Part shown: piece after piece, positions 37,540 through 45,374 of the stretch | Numbering within the stretch: the first letter of the stretch is position 1 | Layout: each line of letters opens with the position of its first letter | Source: Mycobacterium sp. 852002-10029_SCH5224772 | GTDB lineage: Bacteria > Actinomycetota > Actinomycetes > Mycobacteriales > Mycobacteriaceae | Direction of reading: 5' to 3' | Length of the DNA: 64,000 bases | Assembly: GCF_001667315.1 (NCBI RefSeq) | Contig: NZ_LZHT01000014.1 | Location: forward strand, 1 to 64,000 | Program-made: the position numbers and the translations under genes | Notes under the pieces: generated by a model | Seen by the model: only the letters and a program-made list of their open reading frames with translations | What the model was told of the DNA's origin: nothing | Database searches by the model: none

Positions 37540-38490
37540 TCAGAGGTTGAACAGGCGTTCCAGCTCGGTGAGCCACGGCACGGCGAGCGCGACGGTGGGC
37601 ACCACGAATACCGCGGCCGCGGCGAGGTACGCGGCCGCCGACAGCATGGCGCTGTTGCCGCGCCCGCCCAGCCGGCGCACGCGCAGCACGGTGCTGGGAC
37701 CGCTCGCCGCGAGCGCGCCCGACGGCGCCCGCCCCGACGCGCAGGCGACCAGCGCCCGGGCCAGGGGAGCGCGACCGGCGGCGCGCACCGCGGCGTCGTC
37801 GGCGAGCAACTCGACCAGAAGCTGGACGGCGCCCAGCGCGTTGGCGCTGCGTACCAGCCGCGGGAAGGCCGCGTGCACGGCGGTGAACGCCTCCAGCACC
37901 AGGTCGTGGCGGGCCCGAAGGTGAGCCCGCTCGTGGGTGAGGATGGCCGCCACTTCGGCGTCGGCAAGCGTGCTCAGCGTTCCTTCGCTGACCACCACCC
38001 GGCTGCGCACACCGGGCAGGCAGTAGGCAAGCGGTTGCGGGACATCCAGGACGCGAAGGTCGCGCGTGCGGGCGTACGACGGGCAAAACGCTGCGCCGTG
38101 GCCGATCCCGACCAGGTCGACGACCATGCGGTGATGGGCCCGCCGCTTCCGGTTGGCGATCCCCACCCGCGCGATGGCGATCATCAATCGGGTGCCGACC
38201 AGCACGGTTAACCCGAAGACACCGATGTATGCCGTCCACAGCGGCCAGCCGAGCCGGTCGGCGGCGCCGATGATGCCGGTGGTGGGGTGCCCGTCGGGAC
38301 CGGGCATGAGCAGCCGGGTGGCGATCGCGATCCCGGCGCTGAACGCCGACAACACCGCCGCCAGTGCGACGGCTTGCCACAACACCATCGCGGCGCGGGG
38401 AGCGCGCAGCGGCCAGCGCGCGCGTGCCAACATGGCCGGCACCGGACCGGTCAGTAGCACCGCGAGAATGGTGAAAGCCAGCGCGGACAC
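37540..38490 (-). CDS. BlaR1-like M56 membrane metalloprotease (Rv1845c)
   Basis: A 316-residue membrane protein with five hydrophobic segments and the zinc protease motif LTHERAHLRARHDL (HExxH). The surface sensor domain that binds beta-lactam in staphylococcal BlaR1 is absent, as in Rv1845c. The motif is preceded by VVVSEGTLSTLADAEVAAIL. It lies 14 bp after blaI on the same strand, so both are in one operon. It probably cleaves or inactivates the BlaI repressor in response to a cell-wall signal. In M. tuberculosis the pair controls blaC and respiration genes. Confidence 0.92.
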   Translation of the reverse strand: MSALAFTILAVLLTGPVPAMLARARWPLRAPRAAMVLWQAVALAAVLSAFSAGIAIATRLLMPGPDGHPTTGIIGAADRLGWPLWTAYIGVFGLTVLVGTRLMIAIARVGIANRKRRAHHRMVVDLVGIGHGAAFCPSYARTRDLRVLDVPQPLAYCLPGVRSRVVVSEGTLSTLADAEVAAILTHERAHLRARHDLVLEAFTAVHAAFPRLVRSANALGAVQLLVELLADDAAVRAAGRAPLARALVACASGRAPSGALAASGPSTVLRVRRLGGRGNSAMLSAAAYLAAAAVFVVPTVALAVPWLTELERLFNL

Positions 38491-38504
38491 ACTGCTAGTG
38501 TCCC

Positions 38505-38924
38505 TCAGCCCTCCGGGCCGGCGCCAGCAGATGGCGAGTTATTGCGTTGATTGGCTTCCAGTTCGGCGAGCGCGCGCCGAAGCGCCTCCGCCTCGTCGGC
38601 GCCGACCCGCTCGACGAAGTGCACCAGCGCGGCCTGTCGGCCCCCCGAATCTTCGGCTTGGGCCAGTGCGTCCACCATCAGGCCGGCGACCAGTTCGTCG
38701 CGGCCGTGTACGGGGGCGTACCGGTGTGCCCGGTCATCGCGGATCTGGGAGACCAGGTTCTTCTTGGCCAGCCGTTGCAGCACGGTCATGATCGTGGTGT
38801 AGGCAAGGTCGCGCTGCGCCGACAACGCCTCATGGACCTGGCGAACAGTCTGAGGATCGGGCGTCGACCACAAATGGTCCATGACGGCCCGTTCCAGATC
38901 CCCCAGCCGTGTCAATTTGGCCAT
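38505..38924 (-). CDS. blaI: BlaI family transcriptional repressor
   Basis: A 139-residue winged-helix repressor, near the 138 aa of Rv1846c. LGDLERAVMDHLWSTPDPQTVRQVHEAL (cited as LERAVMDHLWSTPDPQTV) and LAYTTIMTVLQRLAKKNLV are the classical BlaI signature, including the recognition helix. The C-terminal half gives dimer contacts. In M. tuberculosis BlaI represses blaC, its own operon, sigC and atp genes and is released by beta-lactams. The upstream region has two ACTAC repeats (38956-38960 and 38969-38973) that may be part of its operator, but no full palindrome is clear. Confidence 0.94.
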   Translation of the reverse strand: MAKLTRLGDLERAVMDHLWSTPDPQTVRQVHEALSAQRDLAYTTIMTVLQRLAKKNLVSQIRDDRAHRYAPVHGRDELVAGLMVDALAQAEDSGGRQAALVHFVERVGADEAEALRRALAELEANQRNNSPSAGAGPEG

Positions 38925-39060
38925 AGTTCGTTCATCTCCTGAGCGTCGGAACCAGACTACTCCCGGTTACTACCGACGGTCGTACCGAAAGCTGGCAAAT
39001 CACTGTGCCGGCCACCGCGCGCACCCCGCCGCGAACAAATCGAACAATACCCCTTGCGAG

Positions 39061-39079
39061 TTAGGGCAGCCTTGCCTAT
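39061..39079. promoter_or_regulatory. IdeR-like iron box of the MrsI sRNA
   Basis: TTAGGGCAGCCTTGCCTAT agrees at 13 of 19 positions with the IdeR consensus. It overlaps TATGCT (39077-39082), a good TANNNT -10, so IdeR binding would directly block transcription of the sRNA. In M. tuberculosis the sRNA at this place is IdeR-repressed and induced when iron is scarce. Confidence 0.75.
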
Positions 39080-39088
39080 GCTAACCGA

Positions 39089-39192
39089 GTCGAGCGATAA
39101 CGGACCGTGTGAGAGTCCTGAGGGCTGCAGTGACCCCCGGTCTACTCGATCGGCGAGCCCCGTGCCTTGTGCACGGGGCTCAGCCGTTTGTT
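39089..39192 (+). ncRNA. mrsI: Iron-sparing small RNA MrsI (ncRv11846)
   Basis: Between blaI and the Rv1847 thioesterase is a compact sRNA gene. It has an IdeR-like box (39061-39079), a -10 TATGCT (39077-39082) and an expected start near 39089. It ends in a perfect terminator hairpin GAGCCCCGTGC/GCACGGGGCTC (39155-39181) followed by T-rich sequence. The transcript would be about 100 bases, as for M. tuberculosis MrsI, which lies in the same slot and strand. MrsI pairs with mRNAs of iron-using and iron-storing proteins to lower them when iron is short. The exact ends are inferred. Confidence 0.82.
39155..39181 (+). terminator. Intrinsic terminator of MrsI
   Basis: GAGCCCCGTGC (39155-39165), loop CTTGT, and GCACGGGGCTC (39171-39181) form a perfect 11-bp hairpin. 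The T-rich AGCCGTTTGTTGGGG follows. It is the strongest intrinsic terminator in the window. Confidence 0.8.
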
Positions 39193-39286
39193 GGGGGTCG
39201 TTTGTTGGGTTGTCGTCCGGGTTGTCGTCCGGGACAGCGTTCTGCTGCGGGAGTGTTGCCGCAAGCGATGGTGTAGACACAGGGGC

Positions 39287-39709
39287 GTGCCAGAGCCGCA
39301 GGAAACGATCATTCCTCCCCATTTCTCCGCGCCCTTCGACCGTGAGATCGGCTTGCAGTTCACCGAACTCAGCCCGGACGGCGCCCGCGCCCAACTCGAG
39401 GTGACCCCGAAGCTTTTGCAGCCGATGGGACTCGTGCACGGCGGCGTTTACTGTTCGATGATCGAAAGCATGGCCAGCGTGGCCGCCTACACGTGGCTGG
39501 CCACCCGCGGTGGCGGGAATGTCGTGGGGGTCAACAACAACACCGATTTCCTGCGCTCCATCGGCTCGGGCATGGTCTACGGCACCGTCGAACCGATACA
39601 CCGCGGCCGCAGCCAGCAATTGTGGTTGGTCACCATCACCGACGACGACGATCGGGTGGTTGCCCGGGGCCAGGTGCGACTGCAGAATCTCGAGCTCCGC
39701 GAAGGCTGA
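39287..39709 (+). CDS. PaaI-type hotdog thioesterase (Rv1847)
   Basis: A 140-residue hotdog-fold protein, the same length as Rv1847. The active-site region is LLQPMGLVHGGVYCSMIES, with HGG typical of PaaI/YbgC-like thioesterases, and NNNTDFLRSIGSGMVYGTVE further on. It would hydrolyse an aromatic or acyl-CoA thioester; the exact substrate is unknown. GTG 39287 is chosen since upstream sequence belongs to the sRNA terminator and no Shine-Dalgarno is seen. In M. tuberculosis the urease genes follow; here ndh follows instead, in convergent orientation. Confidence 0.92.
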   Translation: MPEPQETIIPPHFSAPFDREIGLQFTELSPDGARAQLEVTPKLLQPMGLVHGGVYCSMIESMASVAAYTWLATRGGGNVVGVNNNTDFLRSIGSGMVYGTVEPIHRGRSQQLWLVTITDDDDRVVARGQVRLQNLELREG

Positions 39710-39769
39710 TCCGAGGGCGCCGATTTGAGGCTCGGCTCGTCGAATGCCCAAGTCCGGGAACAGGACTCG

Positions 39770-41155
39770 CTAGCTGGCCCGTCTGGCGACGGGGCGCTTG
39801 GTCTCCGCGGCGACCACCGCCAGCTGTTCGAGCCGGGTGCGGGCGAACGCCTGCTGCTCGGTGATGGTGAGTTGACCCCGTCGGGTGCTCAGGAACGTCA
39901 CCGTCCACGACAGCAGCGTGCTGATCTTGGTCTTGAACCCGACCAGGTAGACCAGGTGCAGGACCAGCCACGCGAACCAGGCGAACAGGCCACTGAATTC
40001 GACCGGGCCGATCTTGGCCACTGCGGAAAATCGCGACACCGTCGCCATCGATCCCTTGTCGAAGTACTGGAACGGTTCCCGTTCGGCCGGGTTCGCTCCG
40101 TCGAGTTCAGCCTTGATCGTGTTCGCGACGTACTTGGCGCCCTGGATGGCACCCTGGGCGACTCCCGGCACGCCTTCGACGGCGGCCAGGTCGCCAATGA
40201 CGAACACGTCGGGGTGGCCCGGGACGGACAGGTCGGGCAACACCTTGACCCGCCCCGCCCGGTCGAGTTCGACCGTCGATTGGTCGGCGAGGTCGCGGCC
40301 CAGCGGGCTGGCCGAAACGCCGGCGGACCATACCTTGCAAGCGGATTCGATGCGCCGCACGGTGCCGTCGGAGTCCTTGACCGTGATGCCGTTGCGGTCC
40401 ACATCGGTGACCATGGCGCCCAGCTGAATCTCCACACCCATTTTCTCCAGCCGGTCGGCGGCCCGCTGACCCAGCTTGTCGCCGAAGGGTGGCAGCACGG
40501 CGGGCGCGGCATCGAGCAGGATCACCCGCGCCTTGGTGGAGTCGATGTGACGGAACGAGCCTTTCAGCGTGTACGTCGCCAATTCCGCGATCTGCCCGGC
40601 CATTTCGACGCCTGTCGGGCCGGCGCCGATCACGGTGAATGTCAGCAGCTTGGCCCGTCGTTCCGGATCACGCGACCGCTCGGCCTGTTCGAACGCGCTC
40701 AGGATCCGCCCACGCACCTCGAGCGCGTCATCGATCGACTTCATGCCCGGGGCGAATTCGGCGAAATGGTCGTTCCCGAAATACGACTGGCCCGCGCCGG
40801 CGGCGACAATCAAGCTGTCGTAAGGGGTTTCGTAGGAGTGGCCGAGCAGATCCGATACGACGAACTTGCCGGCCAAGTCGACGTGGGTGACGTCGCCGAG
40901 CAAGACCTGGACGTTGCGCTGCCGGCGCAGGACGACCCGAGTGGGCGGGGCGATGTCGCCCTCGGACACGATGCCCGTCGCCACTTGGTAGAGCAGCGGC
41001 TGGAAGAGGTGGTGCGTGGTACGGGCGATCAGTTTGATATCGACATTGGCGTGCTTGAGTTTCTTTGCAGCGTTGAGCCCGCCGAAGCCCGAGCCGATGA
41101 TGACGACTTGATGACGACGCTCCGGTCCAGCTGTGGTACCTGGCTGGGGGCTCAT
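39770..41155 (-). CDS. ndh: Type II NADH:quinone oxidoreductase
   Basis: A 461-residue monotopic flavoprotein close to M. tuberculosis Ndh (463 aa). FAD binding is VVIIGSGFGGLNAAKKL, and NADH binding is FTVIGAGPTGVEMAGQIAEL, both GxGxxG. The C-terminal hydrophobic helix LFAWFAWLVLHLVYLVGF and the basic tail attach it to the membrane. AGAGQSYFGNDHFAEFAPGMK and VFVIGDLAA are further family marks. It passes electrons from NADH to menaquinone without pumping protons and is the main NADH dehydrogenase in mycobacteria. Regulation by BlaI is not visible here. Confidence 0.96.
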   Translation of the reverse strand: MSPQPGTTAGPERRHQVVIIGSGFGGLNAAKKLKHANVDIKLIARTTHHLFQPLLYQVATGIVSEGDIAPPTRVVLRRQRNVQVLLGDVTHVDLAGKFVVSDLLGHSYETPYDSLIVAAGAGQSYFGNDHFAEFAPGMKSIDDALEVRGRILSAFEQAERSRDPERRAKLLTFTVIGAGPTGVEMAGQIAELATYTLKGSFRHIDSTKARVILLDAAPAVLPPFGDKLGQRAADRLEKMGVEIQLGAMVTDVDRNGITVKDSDGTVRRIESACKVWSAGVSASPLGRDLADQSTVELDRAGRVKVLPDLSVPGHPDVFVIGDLAAVEGVPGVAQGAIQGAKYVANTIKAELDGANPAEREPFQYFDKGSMATVSRFSAVAKIGPVEFSGLFAWFAWLVLHLVYLVGFKTKISTLLSWTVTFLSTRRGQLTITEQQAFARTRLEQLAVVAAETKRPVARRAS

Positions 41156-41348
41156 GTTTCCGCTGCTCCTGACGGGGGCTTTTGGACGCGACTGCGACTA
41201 GCAACCACGCTAGTCAGGCGGATACCCAGAACCCAACTCACAGCATGTGTAATCAACCACACCGTGCGCATCACTCCTGGTCGCCGGCGGTCGCTGTGGT
41301 GAAGTTATCAGTCCCGCAGGGATATCAGAGCCGCAGATCGCGTAGCCG

Positions 41349-41729
41349 TCATTGGGCGGCACCTTCTCCCGCGCAGTGGTCGTGGCCGGCCTGGATCATT
41401 CCGCCGGGTGCGCGCGCCAGCGCCGCCGCTTCCGCTTCCTCGCGCGTCGGACCCCAGCCCCCGAAGTACCTGGATTTGGCCCCGTTCAAGGCGAGCGCCA
41501 TGCAGCCTCCCTGGCCGCTGGCCAGCAGACGACAGTCGCTGATGCTCTTGCGGCACGTATCCATGGCCGCCTTTTCGGCCGCGCCCTGGCTGGCCGCGCC
41601 ATCGGCGATGCTGATGTGCCCGGTCGAATCCGATATCGCCATGGCGATCCAGTTGTCGTCGGCATGCGCGACGGGGTTCGGGGCGAACGCCACGCCCACG
41701 GCGATCGCGGCCCATGCTCGCTTCTTCAT
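41349..41729 (-). CDS. Secreted DUF4189 protein
   Basis: A 126-residue exported protein. The signal peptide MKKRAWAAIAVGVAFAPNP ends AHA, with cleavage near residue 23. The mature domain is of the DUF4189 type: NWIAMAISDSTGHISIADGA, AEKAAMDTCRKS, DCRLLASGQGGCMALAL and the RYFGGWGPTREEAEAAAL repeat-like end. Four cysteines (DTC, DC, GGC, HDHC) should form two disulfides. Function unknown. It is not at this place in M. tuberculosis. It stands alone between ndh and the F420 oxidoreductase gene, all on the minus strand. Confidence 0.88.
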   Translation of the reverse strand: MKKRAWAAIAVGVAFAPNPVAHADDNWIAMAISDSTGHISIADGAASQGAAEKAAMDTCRKSISDCRLLASGQGGCMALALNGAKSRYFGGWGPTREEAEAAALARAPGGMIQAGHDHCAGEGAAQ

Positions 41730-41833
41730 GGCCTTCCCGGCTTTTCTTCTGCGCTGCGCGACTGTGGCGCAGGTGAACGCTGCTACACGGGAAGTATTAC
41801 CGGGCCACGACGAATCCGCGACCGGGGTAAGGC

Positions 41834-42751
41834 CTACAGCCCGACGAGCGGACGCAGCGCTGCGCCGGCCGCCTCGACGATGCCCGGTGTGTAGAACGGC
41901 AGGTTGATGATCACGCCGTCGATTCCCGCGTCGAGCACCTTGGTCTTGATCTGATCGGCGATCGAGTCCGGGGTGCCGACCACCATCCGCTGTTTCATCT
42001 CGGCGGGAATCTGGTCGAGGCTCGCGTTTTCATCGATCAGCACCGTGGTCAGCGTGCTGGTCTCCAGGGCGGCGGGGTCGCGGCCCACCTCTTCGCAGGA
42101 TCGCCGCACCACCTCCAACTTGCCGGGTAACTCGTCGAATCCCGCGATCACGTTGAGGTGGTCGAAATGCCTTGCGGCGCGCGGGATTGTCTTCTTTTCG
42201 CCGCTGCCGCCGATCATCAGCGGGATGTGGTCGCGGAAGCGGGGATTGGCGAACGCCTCGCTGGTGCGATACCACTTGCCCGAGAAGGTGGCCTGCTCAC
42301 CCTTGATCATCGGCAGGATGATTTCCAAGGCTTCGTCGAGCCGGTTGAACCTGTCGGTGAAAGTGCCGAACTCGAAACCCAACTGGTCATGCTCGAGCTC
42401 AAACCATCCGGTGCCGATTCCCAGAATCGCGCGGCCCTGGCTCACCACGTCCAGCGTGGTGATGATTTTCGCCAGCAGCGTCGGATTGCGATACGAATTG
42501 CCGGTCACCAGGGTGCCGAGTTGCACCCGCTCGGTGGCCGTGGCCAGCGCCCCCAGCGCGGTGTACGCCTCCAGCATCGGCTGATCGGGCGATCCCAACA
42601 TCGGCAGTTGGTAGAAGTGGTCCATCACGAAAACCGAGTCGAATCCAGCGGATTCGGCCTCACGGGCTTGGGCGATGACGGTGGGGAAGAGTTGTTCTAC
42701 GCCGGTGCCATAGGAAAAGTTGGGGATCTGCAGACCAAGTCGAATAGCCAC
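41834..42751 (-). CDS. LLM class F420-dependent oxidoreductase (Rv1855c)
   Basis: A 305-residue TIM-barrel enzyme of the luciferase-like monooxygenase class. F420-binding marks are IPNFSYGTGV, SVFVMDHFYQLP, RVQLGTLVTGNSYRNP and GRAILGIGTGWFELEHDQLG (cited as ILGIGTGWFELEH). The substrate is unknown; relatives act on aldehydes, alcohols or drugs. GTG 42751 is favoured over the in-frame GTG 42760 since the -10 ACCGTA (minus TACGGT) at 42759-42764 overlaps the latter and would start the mRNA at 42751. No partner genes. Confidence 0.9.
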   Translation of the reverse strand: MAIRLGLQIPNFSYGTGVEQLFPTVIAQAREAESAGFDSVFVMDHFYQLPMLGSPDQPMLEAYTALGALATATERVQLGTLVTGNSYRNPTLLAKIITTLDVVSQGRAILGIGTGWFELEHDQLGFEFGTFTDRFNRLDEALEIILPMIKGEQATFSGKWYRTSEAFANPRFRDHIPLMIGGSGEKKTIPRAARHFDHLNVIAGFDELPGKLEVVRRSCEEVGRDPAALETSTLTTVLIDENASLDQIPAEMKQRMVVGTPDSIADQIKTKVLDAGIDGVIINLPFYTPGIVEAAGAALRPLVGL

Positions 42752-42758
42752 GCTGATC

Positions 42759-42764
42759 ACCGTA
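42759..42764 (-). promoter_or_regulatory. -10 element of the F420 oxidoreductase gene
   Basis: On the minus strand this reads TACGGT and ends 7 bases before GTG 42751. This supports a leaderless start there. Confidence 0.4.
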
Positions 42765-42814
42765 GCGACCGGCCCGCCCCGGGAGAAGGGTTTGCGACGG
42801 GTGAGCGTTACGCC

Positions 42815-43492
42815 TCAGGCGAACTGGGCCAGCGCGCCGTGGCTCACGTGCAACGTCTGACCGGTGATGTGCCGCGCGGCCGACGTGGTCAAGAACAGCG
42901 CCAAGCGCGCGACCTCCGCGGCGACCGGCGCGGGCGTGCGCGAGAGCCCGTCGTAGCCGGCCGCAGCGCTGCGCCCGCTGGCGACGGCGTTGACCGTGAT
43001 TCCGCGCGTGCCGAAAACGCCTGCCTGTCCCGCGGTCCAATTGGCTAGCGTCGCTTTGATTGCGGCGTCGGCGCTGCCCGCCGGCGGGTTCTCGGGCACC
43101 ACGCTGATGATCGACCCGCCCGAGCGAAGATGATCGCCCACGGTCTGGACCGTCAGCACCGCCGAAAGCACGGTCGCGTCAAGGGCATTGCGCCACGCGT
43201 TGGCCGTGTCGGCGATCGAGTAGGTGCGCGGGTCACCGGCCTCCCAGGCGGGGGCCGGCACGTTGACAATGGTGTCCAGGTGATGGGGGAACAGCGGGCG
43301 AGCCTCTTCGAGGCTGGCCGGGTCGGTGGTGTCGCAGACGATCGCGTCGACCTCGAGTTCCTTGGCGGCGATTTCCAGATCGCTCTTGCGCGCGCCCACG
43401 AGGGTCACTTTGTGGCCGTCGTCGCGGAAGCCCTCGGCCACCGTGCGCCCCAGCTCCGTATCTCCGCCGGTAACCAGTACCTCCACTGCCAC
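42815..43492 (-). CDS. Degenerate short-chain dehydrogenase (Rv1856c)
   Basis: A 225-residue SDR-like protein. The N-terminal nucleotide site is VLVTGGDTELGRTVAEGF, and DTIVNVPAPAWEAG sits where NNAG is normal. The active-site motif YxxxK is not found; the matching stretch is SADAAIKATLANW, with Lys but no Tyr. The serine strand is SGGSIISVVPEN. It is therefore unlikely to be a normal oxidoreductase and may bind a nucleotide or act as a scaffold. It is divergent from modA, 187 bp away, with a small palindrome in the gap. Confidence 0.88.
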   Translation of the reverse strand: MAVEVLVTGGDTELGRTVAEGFRDDGHKVTLVGARKSDLEIAAKELEVDAIVCDTTDPASLEEARPLFPHHLDTIVNVPAPAWEAGDPRTYSIADTANAWRNALDATVLSAVLTVQTVGDHLRSGGSIISVVPENPPAGSADAAIKATLANWTAGQAGVFGTRGITVNAVASGRSAAAGYDGLSRTPAPVAAEVARLALFLTTSAARHITGQTLHVSHGALAQFA

Positions 43493-43544
43493 GACCTCCT
43501 CTGCCTGGGACTCAGCGCGTTATGGCGTCAATCCCCGTATATGT

Positions 43545-43556
43545 TACTGGACAGTA
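43545..43556. promoter_or_regulatory. Palindrome between Rv1856c and modA
   Basis: TACTGGACAGTA is a 12-bp palindrome (TACTG, GA, CAGTA) in the divergent promoter region. It overlaps the likely minus-strand promoter (TATACG near 43536). It resembles a TetR-type site, but no regulator gene is adjacent. Confidence 0.35.
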
Positions 43557-43679
43557 GCTACCTGGCGAAATTTTTGCCGCCGCGACGCGCGGCTCATTTG
43601 GGTAACTATTCGAACGCCACGTGCTTGCGGCGATTCAGCCCCCAGAGGGGCCGCATCGTCGGCGGGTTAGGGTGTATCC

Positions 43680-44456
43680 ATGCGTCGGATCGGAATCCTG
43701 GCCGGTGTGGTTTCGACAATGCTGGTCGCGGGGCTGGTCGGGTGCGGTGCCAAACCGCCGTCGGCGCAGTCCGGCCAGGGGCCCGGCAGCGTGATGGTGT
43801 TTGCCGCCGCGTCGCTCAAACCGGCGTTCACTCAGATCAGGCAGCAGTTCAAGGCCGAAAACCCGGGCACCGGCGTCGAATTCGAGTTCGCGGGCTCATC
43901 CGAGCTGGCCACCCAGTTGACGCAGGGCGCCACCGCCGACGTCTTCGCGTCGGCTGACACCGCGCAAATGGACACGGTCAGCAAGGCGGGCCTGCTGAGC
44001 GGCGACCCGAAGAATTTCGCGTCGAACACGCTGGTCATCGTCACCGCGCCGGGCAACCCGAAGAAGATCGGATCCTTCGCCGACTTGGCCAAGCCCGGTC
44101 TCAACGTGGTGACCTGCCAGCAGCCGGTGCCGTGCGGGGCGGCCACGCATCGCCTCGAAGCCGGCACCGGGGCGCGCCTCAACCCGGTCAGCGAGGAACC
44201 CAGCGTGACGGACGCCCTTAACAAGGTCACCAGTGGCCAGGCCGACGCCGCGCTGGTCTACGTCACCGACGCCAAGACGGCCGGAAGCAAGGTCGCGACC
44301 GTGACCTTCCCCGAGGCCACCGGCGCGGTGAACGTGTACCCCGTCGGCGTGCTGAAAAAGGCGCCACTTCCCACGCAGGCGCAGAAGTTCGTCGACCTGG
44401 TGACCTCCCCGGCCGGGCAGCAGATCCTGGCGCAGGCCGGATTCGCCAAGCCCTGA
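43680..44456 (+). CDS. modA: Molybdate-binding lipoprotein ModA
   Basis: A 258-residue periplasmic binding protein. The lipobox LVAGLVGCGAK marks lipidation at Cys22 after the hydrophobic signal. Family marks are VFAAASLKPAFTQI, ATQLTQGATADVFASAD and SGQADAALVYVTDA, which form the molybdate site. The C-terminal FVDLVTSPAGQQILAQAGF is the usual end. ModA delivers molybdate to the ModBC transporter for the molybdopterin cofactor. modB and modC lie downstream in the same direction but are separated by a 684-bp gene on the other strand, unlike in M. tuberculosis. Confidence 0.95.
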   Translation: MRRIGILAGVVSTMLVAGLVGCGAKPPSAQSGQGPGSVMVFAAASLKPAFTQIRQQFKAENPGTGVEFEFAGSSELATQLTQGATADVFASADTAQMDTVSKAGLLSGDPKNFASNTLVIVTAPGNPKKIGSFADLAKPGLNVVTCQQPVPCGAATHRLEAGTGARLNPVSEEPSVTDALNKVTSGQADAALVYVTDAKTAGSKVATVTFPEATGAVNVYPVGVLKKAPLPTQAQKFVDLVTSPAGQQILAQAGFAKP

Positions 44457-44474
44457 TCGCCGGCGAACCCCAGG

Positions 44475-45158
44475 CTAGGGCTGAAACGCGGGAAGGACAG
44501 AGCCGGAATCGCGAATCTCCCAGATGCTGTTCTTGGTCACGCCGTCGAAGTTGATCTTGTTCAACGTCGCCCGCGAGTAGGTGAGGTCGATGGCGACCTG
44601 AGTCGAGGTATTGCCGTACGGGTCGGTCATTGGGAACGTGCCCTGAACGTTCACCGCCGAAGCCTCGGGATAGGTCGCTCGGGCGTACCTGAGAATGTCG
44701 ATGGTGTCCAACCGCGCACCGTCTTTGATCAGCAGCTCGGTGTAGTTGTCTCGGATGGCGAATCGGGCGTCGACGATGTCGCCGTCCGGGCCCTGAGCAG
44801 TCGTGAAGGTGACGCCGTCGGGCTTCTTGGGACCGGCCGGCGTCGAGGGCGCCGCCTCGGTCGGTGTCGACGGCCCCGCCGCGGTCGCATTGCCAGAGGA
44901 GGCCGATTGGCCTTCGTTTCTTTCGTCGAAACCCCAGCTTTTGCCAACGATGACGAGGAGAACCAGCACGATGAGTATCGACAGCGCCAGGGCCGCCTTC
45001 CCGGAAATGCCCTTCTTGAGCGGCTCGGTGGCGAAAGCCCATTCGCTGGTCCAATTAGTGCCGTCGAAATACCGTTGCAGCCCATGGCCTATCCCCGCGG
45101 GATCGGGGTACCAGCCCGGCGCCGATTTGGGCGGGGGAGGCGCCGGTTCAGATGGCAT
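44475..45158 (-). CDS. DUF2510 membrane protein inserted in the mod cluster
   Basis: A 227-residue protein. The N-terminus carries a DUF2510 box, GWYPDPAGIGHGLQRYFDGTNWTSEW (cited as GWYPDPAG and RYFDGTNWT). A single membrane helix (AALALSILIVLVLLVIVGK) follows, then a Thr/Pro/Ser-rich linker and an outside domain (about 90 residues) with no recognised family, containing TYPEASAVNVQGTFPM. It runs against modA and modB and splits the mod operon. Nothing suggests a role in molybdate uptake. Base composition looks like that of its neighbours, so the insertion is not obviously recent. Confidence 0.85.
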   Translation of the reverse strand: MPSEPAPPPPKSAPGWYPDPAGIGHGLQRYFDGTNWTSEWAFATEPLKKGISGKAALALSILIVLVLLVIVGKSWGFDERNEGQSASSGNATAAGPSTPTEAAPSTPAGPKKPDGVTFTTAQGPDGDIVDARFAIRDNYTELLIKDGARLDTIDILRYARATYPEASAVNVQGTFPMTDPYGNTSTQVAIDLTYSRATLNKINFDGVTKNSIWEIRDSGSVLPAFQP

Positions 45159-45188
45159 CCATGCACCTTCGTCGTGACAGTGAGCGTC

Positions 45189-45210
45189 CGGCTATTCACG
45201 GCGATAGCCG
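45189..45210. repeat. Inverted repeat upstream of the DUF2510 gene
   Basis: CGGCTAT (45189-45195) and ATAGCCG (45204-45210) are perfect reverse complements with 8 bases between. It sits about 30 bp upstream of the DUF2510 start. Outer GAG/CTC bases could extend a stem with a bulge. It could be an operator or leader hairpin. Confidence 0.35.
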
Positions 45211-45374
45211 CTCAACACCATTCTCCTCCATCGGCTGACCATCACTCACGGGCCACCACTTGCCGGCGGCAACAGTGAGCATCGGCCCCACCAGGTCGGT
45301 GTAGTACGAAGAGTGAGTGAGCAGGTCACGCATGAGCTTCCGAAGGGACTGCCGGCAGGAGGGTATGTATCAGC

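Noticed and set aside
38940..38990. BlaI operator upstream of blaI
   Set aside because: Two ACTAC repeats and a TAC...GTA word are present, but no full palindrome resembling the BlaI site could be established.
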